NCBI RefSeq assembly: GCF_041677825.1
Contig: NZ_JBAYPG010000015.1
Span: forward strand, 12,409-76,408
Source of the DNA: Castellaniella sp041677825
Lineage (GTDB): Bacteria > Pseudomonadota > Gammaproteobacteria > Burkholderiales > Burkholderiaceae_B
Direction: 5' to 3'
Length of the DNA stretch: 64,000 nucleotides
A model generated the notes under the pieces. The model worked only from the letters and a program-made list of their open reading frames with translations, searched no databases and was not told where the DNA came from. Positions within the stretch are counted from its first letter, which is position 1, and each line of letters begins with the position of its first letter. Positions 1 through 8,848 of the stretch are shown here, piece after piece. Both the position numbers and the translations under genes were made by a program.

Positions 1-873
1 TGACCAGCTGCGCGATTCGCTCGAAAAGCTCAAGCTCAACGATGCCTCGCTGCTGTTCGAGCCCGAAGTCTCCCAGGCCCTGGGTTTTGGCTTTCGCTGC
101 GGCTTTCTGGGCCTGCTGCACATGGATATCGTGCAAGAGCGCCTCGAGCGCGAGTTCGACATGGACATCATCACCACCGCGCCCTCGGTGGTCTACGAGG
201 TCCTGGTGCGCGACGGTTCGGTCGTCATGGTCGACAGCCCGGCGCGCATGCCCGAACTCGGGCACATCGTCGAAATCCGCGAGCCGATCATGACAGTGAC
301 CCTGTTCATGCCGCAGGAATATGTCGGTCCGGTGATGTCCCTGTGCAACAATCGCCGCGGTGTGCAGCTCAATCTCAGTTACCATGGGCGGCAGGTGCAC
401 TTGGCCTATGAAATTCCGCTGGCCGAGATCGTGCTCGATTTCTTCGATCGCCTCAAGTCGGTTTCGCGGGGTTACGCGTCCATGGATTACGAATTCAAGG
501 AATACCGCGTGGCCGATGTCGTGCGCGTCGATCTGCTCATCAATGGCGACCGGGTCGATGCGCTTTCCATGATCGTGCACCGGGCCAATGCCCGCCCGCG
601 TGGGCGTGAAGTGGTCACCCGCATGCGCGGCCTGATCCCCCGGCAGATGTTCGACATCGCCATCCAGGCGGCCATAGGCGCCGAAGTGGTGGCCCGCGAG
701 AACGTCAAGGCCCTGCGCAAGAACGTGCTGGCCAAGTGTTATGGCGGCGACATCTCGCGCAAGCGCAAATTGCTCGAAAAACAGAGGCAGGCAAGAAACG
801 CATGAAACAGGTCGGCAACGTCGAAATTCCCCAGGAAGCCTTCCTCGCCGTGTTGCAGGTTGACGACAAATGA
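1..873 (+). CDS. lepA: Elongation factor 4 (LepA), 3' part, with apparent frameshift near the end
   Basis: Ribosomal back-translocase GTPase LepA/EF4. The window opens inside the gene, in the frame starting at base 2, and shows domain III/V (GFGFRCGFLGLLHMDI) and the LepA-specific C-terminal domain. The frame stops at 803-805 after KQRQARNA. The family's expected ending, about GKKRMKQ followed by VGNVEIPQEAFLAVLQ, is present at 787-870 in another frame and stops at 871-873. A single missing A near 785, turning an expected cagaag into cagag, explains it exactly. Repaired, the stop overlaps the lepB ATG by four bases, as in an intact operon. Either a sequencing error or a recent mutation removing about 28 residues. 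Confidence 0.93.
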
Positions 874-1757
874 ACTGGGACTTTGCTCTGCTGCTCTTTG
901 TGGCGCTGGTGGTCACCGGGCTCGTCTGGCTGCTCGACAGACTGGTCTTGCGGGGTCGCAGGCAGCAAAGGGCCGAGGCCGCCGCGCAGGCCTGCCGCAA
1001 CAATGCGGCAGGCCTCGACGAGGCCACCCTCGAAGCCGAGTGCAGGCAGGTGCGCGAGCGTGCAGTGAAGGCGCCCTGGTGGGTCGAATACGCGATCAGC
1101 TTCTTTCCCGTGATCCTGTTCGTGTTTCTCCTGCGCTCGTTCGTTGTCGAGCCATTTCGCATCCCGTCGGGCTCGATGCTGCCAACGCTCGAAAATGGCG
1201 ACCTGATTCTGGTCAATAAATATGAGTATGGTATCCGTCTGCCGGTGGTGAACCGCAAGATCCTCGATCTGGGTTCACCGCAACGGGGTGATGTCGTGGT
1301 ATTTCGCTATCCTGTGGATCCCGCTGTGGATTACATCAAGCGGGTGGTGGGCCTGCCTGGTGACGTGGTCGAATATCGCCACAAACAGCTGTACCTGAAC
1401 GGCTCGCCGGTGCCGCGCACGCGCGACGGCGACTTCTACGAACCGGACCGGGCCAATTATGTCGCCCAGTACCTCGAGCAGCTCGGCACCGTATCACACC
1501 GTATCCTGCTCAATACCCAGGCTTCACAGGATCTCATGCCGATCACGCGCTTCCCTGATTTTTCCGATTGCTCATATCGTGCAGGCGGCGTGCGCTGCAC
1601 CGTGCCACCCGGGCACTATTTCGTCATGGGTGACAACCGCGACAACAGTCTGGACAGCCGCTATTGGGGGTTCGTGCCGGATCGCAATCTCGTCGGCCGG
1701 GCGTTCTTCATCTGGATGAACTTCAGTGCCCCGAGCCGTATCGGCAGGTTTCACTGA
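870..1757 (+). CDS. lepB: Signal peptidase I
   Basis: Membrane-bound leader peptidase that removes Sec signal peptides on the periplasmic face. It has 295 residues. Hydrophobic segments lie at about 5-22 and 75-92. The catalytic Ser102 sits in PSGSM (99-103) and the general-base Lys157 in YIKRVVGLPGD. The conserved box GDNRDNSLDSRYWG is near residues 255-268. The start ATG overlaps the frame-corrected lepA stop (ATGA), which supports it. The gene is followed by rnc with a TGATG overlap, so lepA-lepB-rnc-era-recO is read as one translationally coupled operon. Confidence 0.97.
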   Translation: MNWDFALLLFVALVVTGLVWLLDRLVLRGRRQQRAEAAAQACRNNAAGLDEATLEAECRQVRERAVKAPWWVEYAISFFPVILFVFLLRSFVVEPFRIPSGSMLPTLENGDLILVNKYEYGIRLPVVNRKILDLGSPQRGDVVVFRYPVDPAVDYIKRVVGLPGDVVEYRHKQLYLNGSPVPRTRDGDFYEPDRANYVAQYLEQLGTVSHRILLNTQASQDLMPITRFPDFSDCSYRAGGVRCTVPPGHYFVMGDNRDNSLDSRYWGFVPDRNLVGRAFFIWMNFSAPSRIGRFH

Positions 1758-2509
1758 TGGCCTCGCTCGGCCAGCTGCAGGACGCCCTGGGCCATCCATT
1801 CCAGAACCCCGCGTTGCTGATCCAGGCGCTGACGCATCGCAGCCATGGCAAGCCCAACAATGAGCGGCTCGAATTCCTGGGAGACTCCGTACTGAATTTC
1901 GTCGTGTCCACCCTCCTGTTTGCCGAGCACGAACGGATGGATGAAGGCGCACTATCGCGCTTGCGCGCCAATCTGGTCAAGGAATCCAGCCTCGCCGAGA
2001 TCGCCGTCGACCTGGGCCTGTCCGACCACCTGCGCCTGGGCGAGGGTGAGCTCAAGAGCGGTGGTTTCAGGCGGCCTTCGATTCTGGCCGACGCCCTCGA
2101 GGCCATACTGGGGGCCATTTATCTGGATGGTGGCCATGCGGCGGCCCGGCGTACGATCGAGCGCCTGTACCGGCCTGTGCTGTCCCGGCTGGGCCAGGAT
2201 GACGTGGGCAAGGATGCCAAGACCCAGTTGCAGGAACTGCTGCAGGGCTACGGCCACCCCTTGCCGGTCTACGATGTGCTCACCACGCATGGCGCAGCGC
2301 ATGAACAGACATTCGATGTGGTGTGCCATGTCGAGCCGCTGGATGTGCACGAGCAGGCATCGGGGCCGAGCCGGCGCAGCGCCGAACAGGCCGCCGCGGC
2401 ACGGGTACTGGCGCAACTGCGCACACGCGGGTCCTTGCGCAGGAAGGCCACCGGGCGGCGCCGGAACGTGGCGTCGCCCGAATCTCATTCGAGTACATCC
2501 CATGACTGA
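1757..2509 (+). CDS. rnc: Ribonuclease III
   Basis: Double-strand-specific endoribonuclease used in rRNA and mRNA processing; 250 residues. The family signature NERLEFLGD is at 35-43. The metal-binding acidic residues correspond to E39, D43, D112 and E115. A double-stranded RNA-binding domain follows at about 150-225, and a basic, low-complexity tail closes the protein. The ATG at 1757 overlaps the lepB stop by one base and gives the normal N-terminus; an in-frame ATG at 1664 lies inside lepB and is rejected. The 3' end overlaps era by eight bases. Confidence 0.97.
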   Translation: MASLGQLQDALGHPFQNPALLIQALTHRSHGKPNNERLEFLGDSVLNFVVSTLLFAEHERMDEGALSRLRANLVKESSLAEIAVDLGLSDHLRLGEGELKSGGFRRPSILADALEAILGAIYLDGGHAAARRTIERLYRPVLSRLGQDDVGKDAKTQLQELLQGYGHPLPVYDVLTTHGAAHEQTFDVVCHVEPLDVHEQASGPSRRSAEQAAAARVLAQLRTRGSLRRKATGRRRNVASPESHSSTSHD

Positions 2510-3395
2510 CGCTGCACCTTCCCGCTGTGGCTTTGTTGCGCTCGTAGGGCGACCCAACGTCGGCAAGTCCACCCTGGGCAATGCGCTGGTGGGTGTCAAA
2601 CTGTCCATTGTGTCGCGCAAGGCGCAGACGACACGGCATCGGATCAACGGGGTGCTCACGCGGGGTACCGACCAGTTCATTTTTGTCGATACACCGGGGT
2701 TCCAGACGCGTCACGGTGGTGCCATGAACCGCATGATGAACCGCGTCGTGACGCAGGCCCTGGCCGAAGTCGACGTCGTGGTGCATGTGGTGGAAGCCGG
2801 CAAGTGGTCGGCGGGTGACGCTGCGCTCCTGCCCCTGCTGCCGGCCGGCCGGCCGGTGATCCTGGCAGTCAACAAGATCGATGCCCTGAAAGACAGGAAC
2901 GCGCTGTTCCCTTATGTGGAAAAATGCACACAGGCCTACCCCTATGCTGCGGTTGTGCCGCTCAGTGCCCTGCGCGCGATCCAGCTCGAACCTCTGCTGG
3001 ATGAAATCGCCACGCGTCTGCCAATGGCGGAACACCTGTTCGAGGCTGATGCCCTGACCGACCGGCCCGTGCGTTTCCTGGTGGCCGAGCTGATCCGCGA
3101 GAAGATCTTTCGCCTCGTGGGTGATGAACTGCCCTATGGCTGCACGGTGATCATCGAGCAGTGGGAAGAAAATGAAACCGGGGCCCGCATATCAGCCTGC
3201 GTCGTGATCGAACGCGCGAGCCATCGTCCGATCCTGCTGGGCGCCGGCGGGCAGCACATGAAGCGCATCGCCACCGAAGCCCGTCAGGATATCGTACGCC
3301 TGCTCGAAAAGCCGGTGTTCCTGGATATCCATATCAAGGTGCGCAAGGGCTGGTCGGCGCGCGAATCGGCCCTGCGCGAACTGGGCTATGAGTAA
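2502..3395 (+). CDS. era: GTPase Era
   Basis: Essential GTPase that binds the 16S rRNA 3' end and helps mature the 30S subunit. It has 297 residues. The P-loop GRPNVGKS is at 16-23, DTPG at 63-66 and NKID at 124-127. A C-terminal KH domain with IHIKVRKGWSARESALR binds RNA. The ATG at 2502 lies inside the end of rnc (8-base overlap). The stop overlaps recO (starts 3388), so expression is coupled across the operon. Confidence 0.97.
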   Translation: MTDAAPSRCGFVALVGRPNVGKSTLGNALVGVKLSIVSRKAQTTRHRINGVLTRGTDQFIFVDTPGFQTRHGGAMNRMMNRVVTQALAEVDVVVHVVEAGKWSAGDAALLPLLPAGRPVILAVNKIDALKDRNALFPYVEKCTQAYPYAAVVPLSALRAIQLEPLLDEIATRLPMAEHLFEADALTDRPVRFLVAELIREKIFRLVGDELPYGCTVIIEQWEENETGARISACVVIERASHRPILLGAGGQHMKRIATEARQDIVRLLEKPVFLDIHIKVRKGWSARESALRELGYE

Positions 3396-3987
3396 GGGGC
3401 GTGGGCCACGCATCTATGATGCGCCTGCCCACGTGCTGCATGCCAGCGCGTGGCGCGAGACCTCACTGATCGTGCAGGCTTTCTCGCGCGACCACGGGCG
3501 GCTGGCGCTGGTTGCCAAAGGCGCCAAGCGTCCTTATTCGGCATTGCGCCCCGTGCTGGTGTGTTTTCAGCCCCTGTGGCTGTCGTGGTCGGGCAGTGCA
3601 GAGGTGCGTACCCTGATCCGGGCCGAGTCCGGCCCGGTGCGCTTGCTGGATGGCCAGGCCCTGATGTCGGCCTGGTATCTGAACGAACTCATCCTGCGCC
3701 TGTTGCCCCGTGACGATGCAGATCCGCAGGTATACGACGCGTATGTGGCGGCACTGGATACGCTGGCGCAGCCTGCGGAAAACGCGGCCGCGACCCGGGC
3801 GGCGTTGCGCCGCTTCGAGTGGATCCTGCTCGAGCGGATCGGCTATGGGGCCGACGTGCCCATGCCGGACTTCATGGATTTGAAGGTTTCAGCGCTGGCC
3901 CGTCGGCAGTTGCGCGAACGCCTCGAGCCATTGCTCGAGGCGCCCCTGCGTACCCGGCGCGTGCTGCTGGAATTGCAGCACTATTGA
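3388..3987 (+). CDS. recO: DNA repair protein RecO (short form)
   Basis: RecO mediates RecA loading on SSB-coated DNA in the RecFOR pathway. The N-terminal OB-fold portion is recognisable (AHVLHASAWRETSLIVQAFS, then LALVAKGAKR at about 39-48) and the helical middle (RRFEWILLERIGYG) is also present. At 199 residues it is shorter than the usual roughly 240. The missing stretch lies between the IGYG motif (about 150) and the final helix, where many RecO proteins carry a zinc-binding or variable insert. There is no sign of frameshift. It is the last gene of the lepA-lepB-rnc-era-recO operon. Confidence 0.92.
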   Translation: MSKGRGPRIYDAPAHVLHASAWRETSLIVQAFSRDHGRLALVAKGAKRPYSALRPVLVCFQPLWLSWSGSAEVRTLIRAESGPVRLLDGQALMSAWYLNELILRLLPRDDADPQVYDAYVAALDTLAQPAENAAATRAALRRFEWILLERIGYGADVPMPDFMDLKVSALARRQLRERLEPLLEAPLRTRRVLLELQHY

Positions 3988-4002
3988 ACGGTTGAACCGG
4001 AT

Positions 4003-4704
4003 TCAGTCGCGGCTGCCGCCGAAGATGCCCAGAAGCATCAGCAGATTGACGAAAATGTTGTAGAGATCGAGGTACACGGCAAGCGTGGCCGAGATGTAGT
4101 TGGTTTCGCCCCCACGTATGATGCGCTGCAGATCGACCAGCAGGAAGGCCGAGAAGATGCCGATGGCCAGCACCGAGAGGGTGAGGGTCAGCGCCGCAAT
4201 CTGCAGGAAGATGTTGGCCAGCATGGCCACGAGCAACAGCACCACGCCGACGAACAGGAACTTCTGCCAATGGGTGAAGTCGCGCTTCGTGGTGCTGGCC
4301 ACCGTGGCCATGGTGCCGAAGACCGCAGCGGTGCCCCCGAAGGCCAGCATGATGAGCTGGGCGCCATTGCCCATGCCCAGAACGAAGCCCAGCATGCGCG
4401 ACAGCATGAGGCCCATGAAGAACGTGAAGCCCAGCAGAAGGGCGACGCCCAGCGAGCTGTTCTTGTTGCGTTCGACAAGGAACATGAGCCCGAAGGCGCC
4501 GATCAGGAAGATCAGCGAGCTGGTACCGGGGCTTTCGCTCATGAACTGATTCATGCCGGAAGACAGGCCGATGGCCGCCCCGAGCACCGTGGGGATGAGC
4601 GACAGGGCCAGCAGCCAGTAGGTGTTGCGCAGTACGCGGTTGCGGGCCACCGCCGAGGTGGACTGCGAGCCGGCATGCGGCAGGGTTTGACGGAAGTCGG
4701 ACAT
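4003..4704 (-). CDS. Bax inhibitor-1/YccA family membrane protein
   Basis: A 233-residue integral membrane protein with about seven hydrophobic helices, matching the Bax inhibitor-1 (YccA/YbhL) family. The C-terminal region YNIFVNLLMLLGIFGG and the preceding LDLQRIIRGGETNYISATLA are typical of the family. E. coli YccA modulates FtsH proteolysis; other members are proposed calcium leak channels, so the exact role here is inferred only. I chose the ATG at 4704 (MSDFRQTL) rather than the longer frame because the upstream extension reads through intergenic DNA. It converges with recO, separated by only 15 bases. Confidence 0.9.
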   Translation of the reverse strand: MSDFRQTLPHAGSQSTSAVARNRVLRNTYWLLALSLIPTVLGAAIGLSSGMNQFMSESPGTSSLIFLIGAFGLMFLVERNKNSSLGVALLLGFTFFMGLMLSRMLGFVLGMGNGAQLIMLAFGGTAAVFGTMATVASTTKRDFTHWQKFLFVGVVLLLVAMLANIFLQIAALTLTLSVLAIGIFSAFLLVDLQRIIRGGETNYISATLAVYLDLYNIFVNLLMLLGIFGGSRD

Positions 4705-4722
4705 GGCGGTTTCCTGATAAGA

Positions 4723-4743
4723 GCCCGATCCAGGTGGTCGGGC
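4723..4743 (-). terminator. Weak hairpin upstream of the YccA-family gene
   Basis: GCCCGA at 4723-4728 and TCGGGC at 4738-4743 form a 6-bp stem with a 9-nt loop. It lies downstream of holC on the minus strand and just before the next gene. There is no T-run, so termination is only a possibility. Confidence 0.25.
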
Positions 4744-4829
4744 AGACAAACATGTGAATCTTACAACAAGCTGAACTGGCAAGTCCATGCCTTGATTGAT
4801 GATTTGGACCTGAATTGTGCCAGAAGGTT

Positions 4830-5267
4830 TCAATCGGCTCCGGTGGGCAAGGCATGGCTGTGCAGTTCGAGGCCCTGTTTGCGGTATTGCTGCCAGCGCT
4901 GGCGTGCCGCAGCCCGGTCATCGGGGTGTTCGGACACGATTTCCAGAATTCTGGCAAATCGGGCTGCATGTGGGGGGCAGGCCAGGTCCAGGTTGAGCAG
5001 CCAGCCGCAGGCTGACAGCGCCCGCAGGTCAGCCGGCTGATCCACCAGGACTACGGGGGCATGGTCCACCAGGGGGTCCTGGGCATGCACGTGCGGGATG
5101 AAACTGACCGGATCGAATGACCACAGCAGCGTGTCGTAGCGCTGCAGGCGGCGGGCATCGGTGCACCAGACCGCCATGCGGTGCCCGGCCTGCACATGGC
5201 GCGCCGTGGTTCGGCAGGCCATGCGCAGGCGGTGGCGGGCGCCGTGGGCAAAATCAACCCGGCTCAT
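4830..5267 (-). CDS. holC: DNA polymerase III subunit chi
   Basis: Chi links the clamp-loader complex to SSB at the replication fork. The 145-residue product has the chi fold signature RVDFAHGARHRLRMACRTTARHV at the start, then VWCTDARRLQRYDTLLWSF and FIPHVHAQDP, and ends with ARQRWQQYRKQGLELHSH. Two ATGs are near each other. The one at 5267 overlaps the pepA stop (ATGA) and is preferred over 5276. The pepA-holC order is the usual one in beta- and gammaproteobacteria. Confidence 0.93.
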   Translation of the reverse strand: MSRVDFAHGARHRLRMACRTTARHVQAGHRMAVWCTDARRLQRYDTLLWSFDPVSFIPHVHAQDPLVDHAPVVLVDQPADLRALSACGWLLNLDLACPPHAARFARILEIVSEHPDDRAAARQRWQQYRKQGLELHSHALPTGAD

Positions 5268-6754
5268 GCGGCACATTGCCCCAGCAAGTAGTTGACCAGC
5301 AGGGGAACCGGGCGCCCCGTGGCCCCTTTCTGCTTGCCTTCGAGCCAGGCCGTGCCGGCGATGTCGAGATGGGCCCAGGTGTACTTTTTTGTGAAGCGCG
5401 ACAGAAAGCAGGCCGCAGTCACGGATCCCGCGGCGCGCCCGCCGATGTTGGCCATATCGGCAAAATTCGATTTGAGCTGCTTCTGGTATTCATCCCCCAA
5501 TGGCAGGCGCCAGGCGGGATCGAGCGCTGCACGGCCCGCGGCCAGCAATTGCTCGGCCAGAGCGTCGTCGGTCGAGAACAGGCCGCTGTTGACATGGCCC
5601 AGCGCGATGACACAGGCCCCTGTCAGGGTGGCGATGTCGATGACGGCAGCCGGCTTGAAACGTTCGGCGTAGGTCAGGGCGTCGCACAGGATCAACCGCC
5701 CTTCGGCATCGGTATTGAGGATCTCTATGGTCTGCCCTGAAAGGCTGGTGACGATGTCACCCGGCTTGTTGGCTGTGCCGCTGGGGAGGTTCTCGCAGCT
5801 GGGGATGATGCCCACGACCTCGCGTGGCAGATCGAGTTCGGCCACGGCGCGCAGCGTGCCGAGCACGCTGGCGGCCCCGCACATGTCGAATTTCATTTCA
5901 TCCATGGCCGCCGCCGGCTTGATGGATATGCCGCCCGCATCGAAGGTGACGCCCTTGCCCACCAGCACGATGGGGGCCGCGGTGCCGGGTGTGCGGGGTA
6001 CATGGCGCAGGATGATGAAGGCCGGCGGTTCGGCCGAGCCGCGGGCGACCGACAGGAACGAGCCCATCTTGAGTGCCTCGATCTTTTTCTGGTCGAGCAC
6101 TTCGGCCTTCAGGGTCTTGAATTCCCTGGCCAGCTGGCGCGCCGTCTGGCCGAGGTAGGTGGGCGTACAGATATTGGGCGGCAGGTCGCCCAGCAGGCGC
6201 GCGAGGTTGACCCCGGCCCCTGTTGCCGCACCCTCGGCCAGGGCCGTGCGCACCGCCGCGGCCTGGCTGCGGGCGCACTGCACCACGAACTGTTGCAGGG
6301 CCACCGGCGGCTTGGTCTCGCTGAGCGTCGCATCGTATTGGTAGCAGGCGGCTGTCACGGCCTGGGCTGCGGCACGGGCGCAGTCTGCAGCGCTGCCATC
6401 GGTGCATGGCAGGGTGCACAGCGTGGACACCGCATGAGCCACCCCCGCCCGCACGCACAGGCCTGCCAGTACCGCATGCGCCTGCCTGAGGGTCGCGGCA
6501 TCGAGCGTATCGGGTTCACCCAGACCGAGTAGAATGACGCGTTCGGCTGCGAGCCCCGCAGGGGCATGGATGACCAGGCTGTCGCCGGCCGCCGCTTTGA
6601 ACTCTGCCTGCACGATTTTCTTCAGGGCGCCCTGCATGGCCTGGTCGAGTGCCTGGGCATCGGGGCTCAGCTGCCCACCCTTGAATACGCCTACAGCCAC
6701 GGCCTGGGTCTTGACAGTATGCAGGGTGCTGCCGCTGCTTGTGCTAAATTTCAT
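5264..6754 (-). CDS. pepA: Cytosol (leucyl) aminopeptidase
   Basis: M17 family two-metal aminopeptidase that removes N-terminal residues from peptides in the cytosol; 496 residues. The signature NTDAEGRL is at 347-354. Metal ligands expected at K267, D272, D290, D349 and E351 are all present. The ATG is preceded by AGAGGAA at a suitable spacing. It is the first gene of pepA-holC and is transcribed divergently from lptF across about 64 bases. In some bacteria PepA also binds DNA; nothing here tests that. Confidence 0.97.
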   Translation of the reverse strand: MKFSTSSGSTLHTVKTQAVAVGVFKGGQLSPDAQALDQAMQGALKKIVQAEFKAAAGDSLVIHAPAGLAAERVILLGLGEPDTLDAATLRQAHAVLAGLCVRAGVAHAVSTLCTLPCTDGSAADCARAAAQAVTAACYQYDATLSETKPPVALQQFVVQCARSQAAAVRTALAEGAATGAGVNLARLLGDLPPNICTPTYLGQTARQLAREFKTLKAEVLDQKKIEALKMGSFLSVARGSAEPPAFIILRHVPRTPGTAAPIVLVGKGVTFDAGGISIKPAAAMDEMKFDMCGAASVLGTLRAVAELDLPREVVGIIPSCENLPSGTANKPGDIVTSLSGQTIEILNTDAEGRLILCDALTYAERFKPAAVIDIATLTGACVIALGHVNSGLFSTDDALAEQLLAAGRAALDPAWRLPLGDEYQKQLKSNFADMANIGGRAAGSVTAACFLSRFTKKYTWAHLDIAGTAWLEGKQKGATGRPVPLLVNYLLGQCAA

Positions 6755-6818
6755 CAGTTTTCCTCTGTGTTCCAGGTGAAGACAATAGTCCGATACGGTT
6801 CATTATTCCGCATTTTCC

Positions 6819-7928
6819 ATGTCCCTGTTCAAGCGTGCCGTCGTATCCGAGATTGTCAGCCATGGGGGGATCGTCTTTTCAACCCTGCTGGTGGTCTGGC
6901 TCAGCGTACTCATCGTGCGCCTGCTGGGTGAAGCGGCCAATGGCGACATCGGGGCCAACGTCGTGCTGGGCCTGGCCGCTTTTTCAAGTATCACGGCCTT
7001 GCCGGTGATTCTCTCGACAGCGCTCTTCATTGCCGTGCTCACCACGGTCACGCGCAGCTACCGCGAGTCCGAGATGGCCGTGTGGTTTGCCAGCGGCCTC
7101 TCGCTGCTGCAATGGGTGCGGCCCATCATGTGGTTCGCCGTGCCGGTGGCGCTGGTGGTGGCGACCCTGACCCTGGCGGCCTCGCCGTGGGCCTATGGCC
7201 AGATTGCCGAGTATCGCCAGCGTTTCGAGCAGCGTTCGGATCTGTCACGTGTGGCCTCCGGGCAGTTCATCGAGGCGGACGACGGGCGCAGGGTGTTCTT
7301 TGCCGAGCCGCCCGAGCACCCCGATGACGAACTGGGGCGGATTGTGGCACGGGTGGCTGACCCCGAATGGCTGAGTGTCGTGGTGGCCGACAGCGCGGCC
7401 ATCAAGACCGAAGACAATGGCGATCGTTTTCTGGTGCTGGGCCCGGGGCACCGCTATGATTTCCGGGAAGGGTCCTCCGAGATGCGCCTGCTCGATTTCG
7501 AGCGCTATGGCGTGCGGATCGAAAGCCGCAGTGATCCGGCCACCCTCGAAGCCGCGCGCCAGAAGGCGCTGCAGCAGATCAAGGCCAGGCCCACGCTGGA
7601 CCTGATCCGTCAGGCCGACAGAGAATCGCTGTCGCAATTGATGTGGCGTCTGTCGCTGCCTCTGGCTGCGCTGAACCTGGCTCTGGTGGCCTTGCCGCTG
7701 GGCGCTGTCAACCCCCGGCTGGGGCGTTCGGGCGATCTGCTGCTGGCGGGGCTGCTGGCCCTGCTGTACATGAACCTGATCAATCTGTCACGCAGCTGGA
7801 TCGATGATGGGGTCCTGCCCTTCAGCATCGGCCTGTGGCTGGTGCATGGGGTGTTCCTGGCCCTGGGGTTGGGCCTGCTGTGGTGGCGTACGCGTCTGCG
7901 TCGGCCTCGCCCGCCGGATCCGGCATGA
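6819..7928 (+). CDS. lptF: LPS export ABC transporter permease LptF
   Basis: Inner-membrane permease of the LptB2FG extractor that drives lipopolysaccharide from the inner membrane to LptC/A/D-E. It has 369 residues: three N-terminal transmembrane helices (within about 10-125), a periplasmic beta-jellyroll (about 130-260, containing SGQFIEADDGRRVFFAE) and three C-terminal helices (about 275-360). It is divergent from pepA, as in many proteobacteria. Oddly, lptG is not next to it: the next gene is a convergent LysR regulator that overlaps its 3' end by about 107 bp. LptG must be elsewhere if the pathway works normally. Confidence 0.94.
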   Translation: MSLFKRAVVSEIVSHGGIVFSTLLVVWLSVLIVRLLGEAANGDIGANVVLGLAAFSSITALPVILSTALFIAVLTTVTRSYRESEMAVWFASGLSLLQWVRPIMWFAVPVALVVATLTLAASPWAYGQIAEYRQRFEQRSDLSRVASGQFIEADDGRRVFFAEPPEHPDDELGRIVARVADPEWLSVVVADSAAIKTEDNGDRFLVLGPGHRYDFREGSSEMRLLDFERYGVRIESRSDPATLEAARQKALQQIKARPTLDLIRQADRESLSQLMWRLSLPLAALNLALVALPLGAVNPRLGRSGDLLLAGLLALLYMNLINLSRSWIDDGVLPFSIGLWLVHGVFLALGLGLLWWRTRLRRPRPPDPA

Positions 7929-8838
7929 GCAGGGTATCCGAATGCCCCTGCAGCAGGCTGCGGTTCATGCTCACCGCCTGTTTCAGATGGTTCCATAGCG
8001 CCATGATGCGACGCGTGTGACGCAGATCCTCGTGGCAGTACATCCAGAAACTGCGCGTGATCCGGATCTCGCTGCCCAGCACCGGCTGCAGTTGCGGGTT
8101 CTGCGCAGCCAGGAAGCACGGCAGTATGGCCAGGCCCTGGCCCCCGAGACAGGCCTGATACTGGGCCAGGATGCTGGTGCTGCGGAAGGTCACCCGCGAA
8201 GCCTGCACCAGATCGTCGAGATAGCGCAGCCGATCGCTGAACAGCAGTTCGTCGACATAGCCAATGAACCTGTGGTGGTTCAGGTCGGCGCGTTGCCGGA
8301 TGGCAGGATGATTGGCCAGGCAGGTCTTGCTGCCATACAGCATCAGGGTATAGTCAGTGAGCCGGGTGCACAGATAGGGGCCGCGCTGCGGGCGTTCGAG
8401 CGCGATGGCAATGTCGGCCTCGCGCTTCGAGAGGCTGATGAACCGAGGTACGGGCAGGATATCCAGCGTCATGGCCGGATGCCGGCGCTGGAAGTCGACC
8501 ATCAGCGGTGTCAGAATGATGCTGCCAAAACCTTCGGTGGAACCGATGCGCACATGGCCCGACAGGCTCTGCGCCGCACCGCTGAGCGTTTCCTGGGCGG
8601 CCAGCAGGGCACTTTCGACGGGCTCGGCATAGGTCAGCAGGCGTTGGCCATCTTCGGTCAGGGTAAAGCCGCTGGCGCGTGATTTTTCAAACAGGGTCAC
8701 ACCCAGCGCGTGCTCGAGCAGGCGGATGCGCCGCGTCACGGTGCTGTGCTGCACGCCCAGGCGCTGTGCGGCCGCACTGGCGCGCTGCGTGCGGGCCACC
8801 TCGAGGAAGTAGCGTACGGCGTCCCAGTCGTGGATCAT
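7822..8838 (-). CDS. LysR-family transcriptional regulator
   Basis: A 338-residue LysR-type regulator. The N-terminal winged helix (MIHDWDAVRYFLEVARTQRA, then AAQRLGVQHSTVTRRIRLLE) is followed by a periplasmic-binding-protein-like effector domain (about 90-290). The ATG at 8838 gives the standard LysR N-terminus; a longer frame to 8907 adds 23 unrelated residues. The last roughly 35 residues (Pro/Ala/Thr rich) overlap lptF antisense and look like a low-complexity extension. It is divergent from mmsA, which suggests it controls mmsA; the effector is unknown. Confidence 0.9.
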   Translation of the reverse strand: MIHDWDAVRYFLEVARTQRASAAAQRLGVQHSTVTRRIRLLEHALGVTLFEKSRASGFTLTEDGQRLLTYAEPVESALLAAQETLSGAAQSLSGHVRIGSTEGFGSIILTPLMVDFQRRHPAMTLDILPVPRFISLSKREADIAIALERPQRGPYLCTRLTDYTLMLYGSKTCLANHPAIRQRADLNHHRFIGYVDELLFSDRLRYLDDLVQASRVTFRSTSILAQYQACLGGQGLAILPCFLAAQNPQLQPVLGSEIRITRSFWMYCHEDLRHTRRIMALWNHLKQAVSMNRSLLQGHSDTLLMPDPAGEADADAYATTAGPTPGPGTPHAPATGRC

Positions 8839-8848
8839 GGAGGGCCCT

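Noticed and set aside
777..790. Programmed -1 frameshifting in lepA
   Set aside because: LepA is not known to use frameshifting, and a simple missing A restores the family sequence better than a slip at AAAAA. Kept only as a remote alternative.
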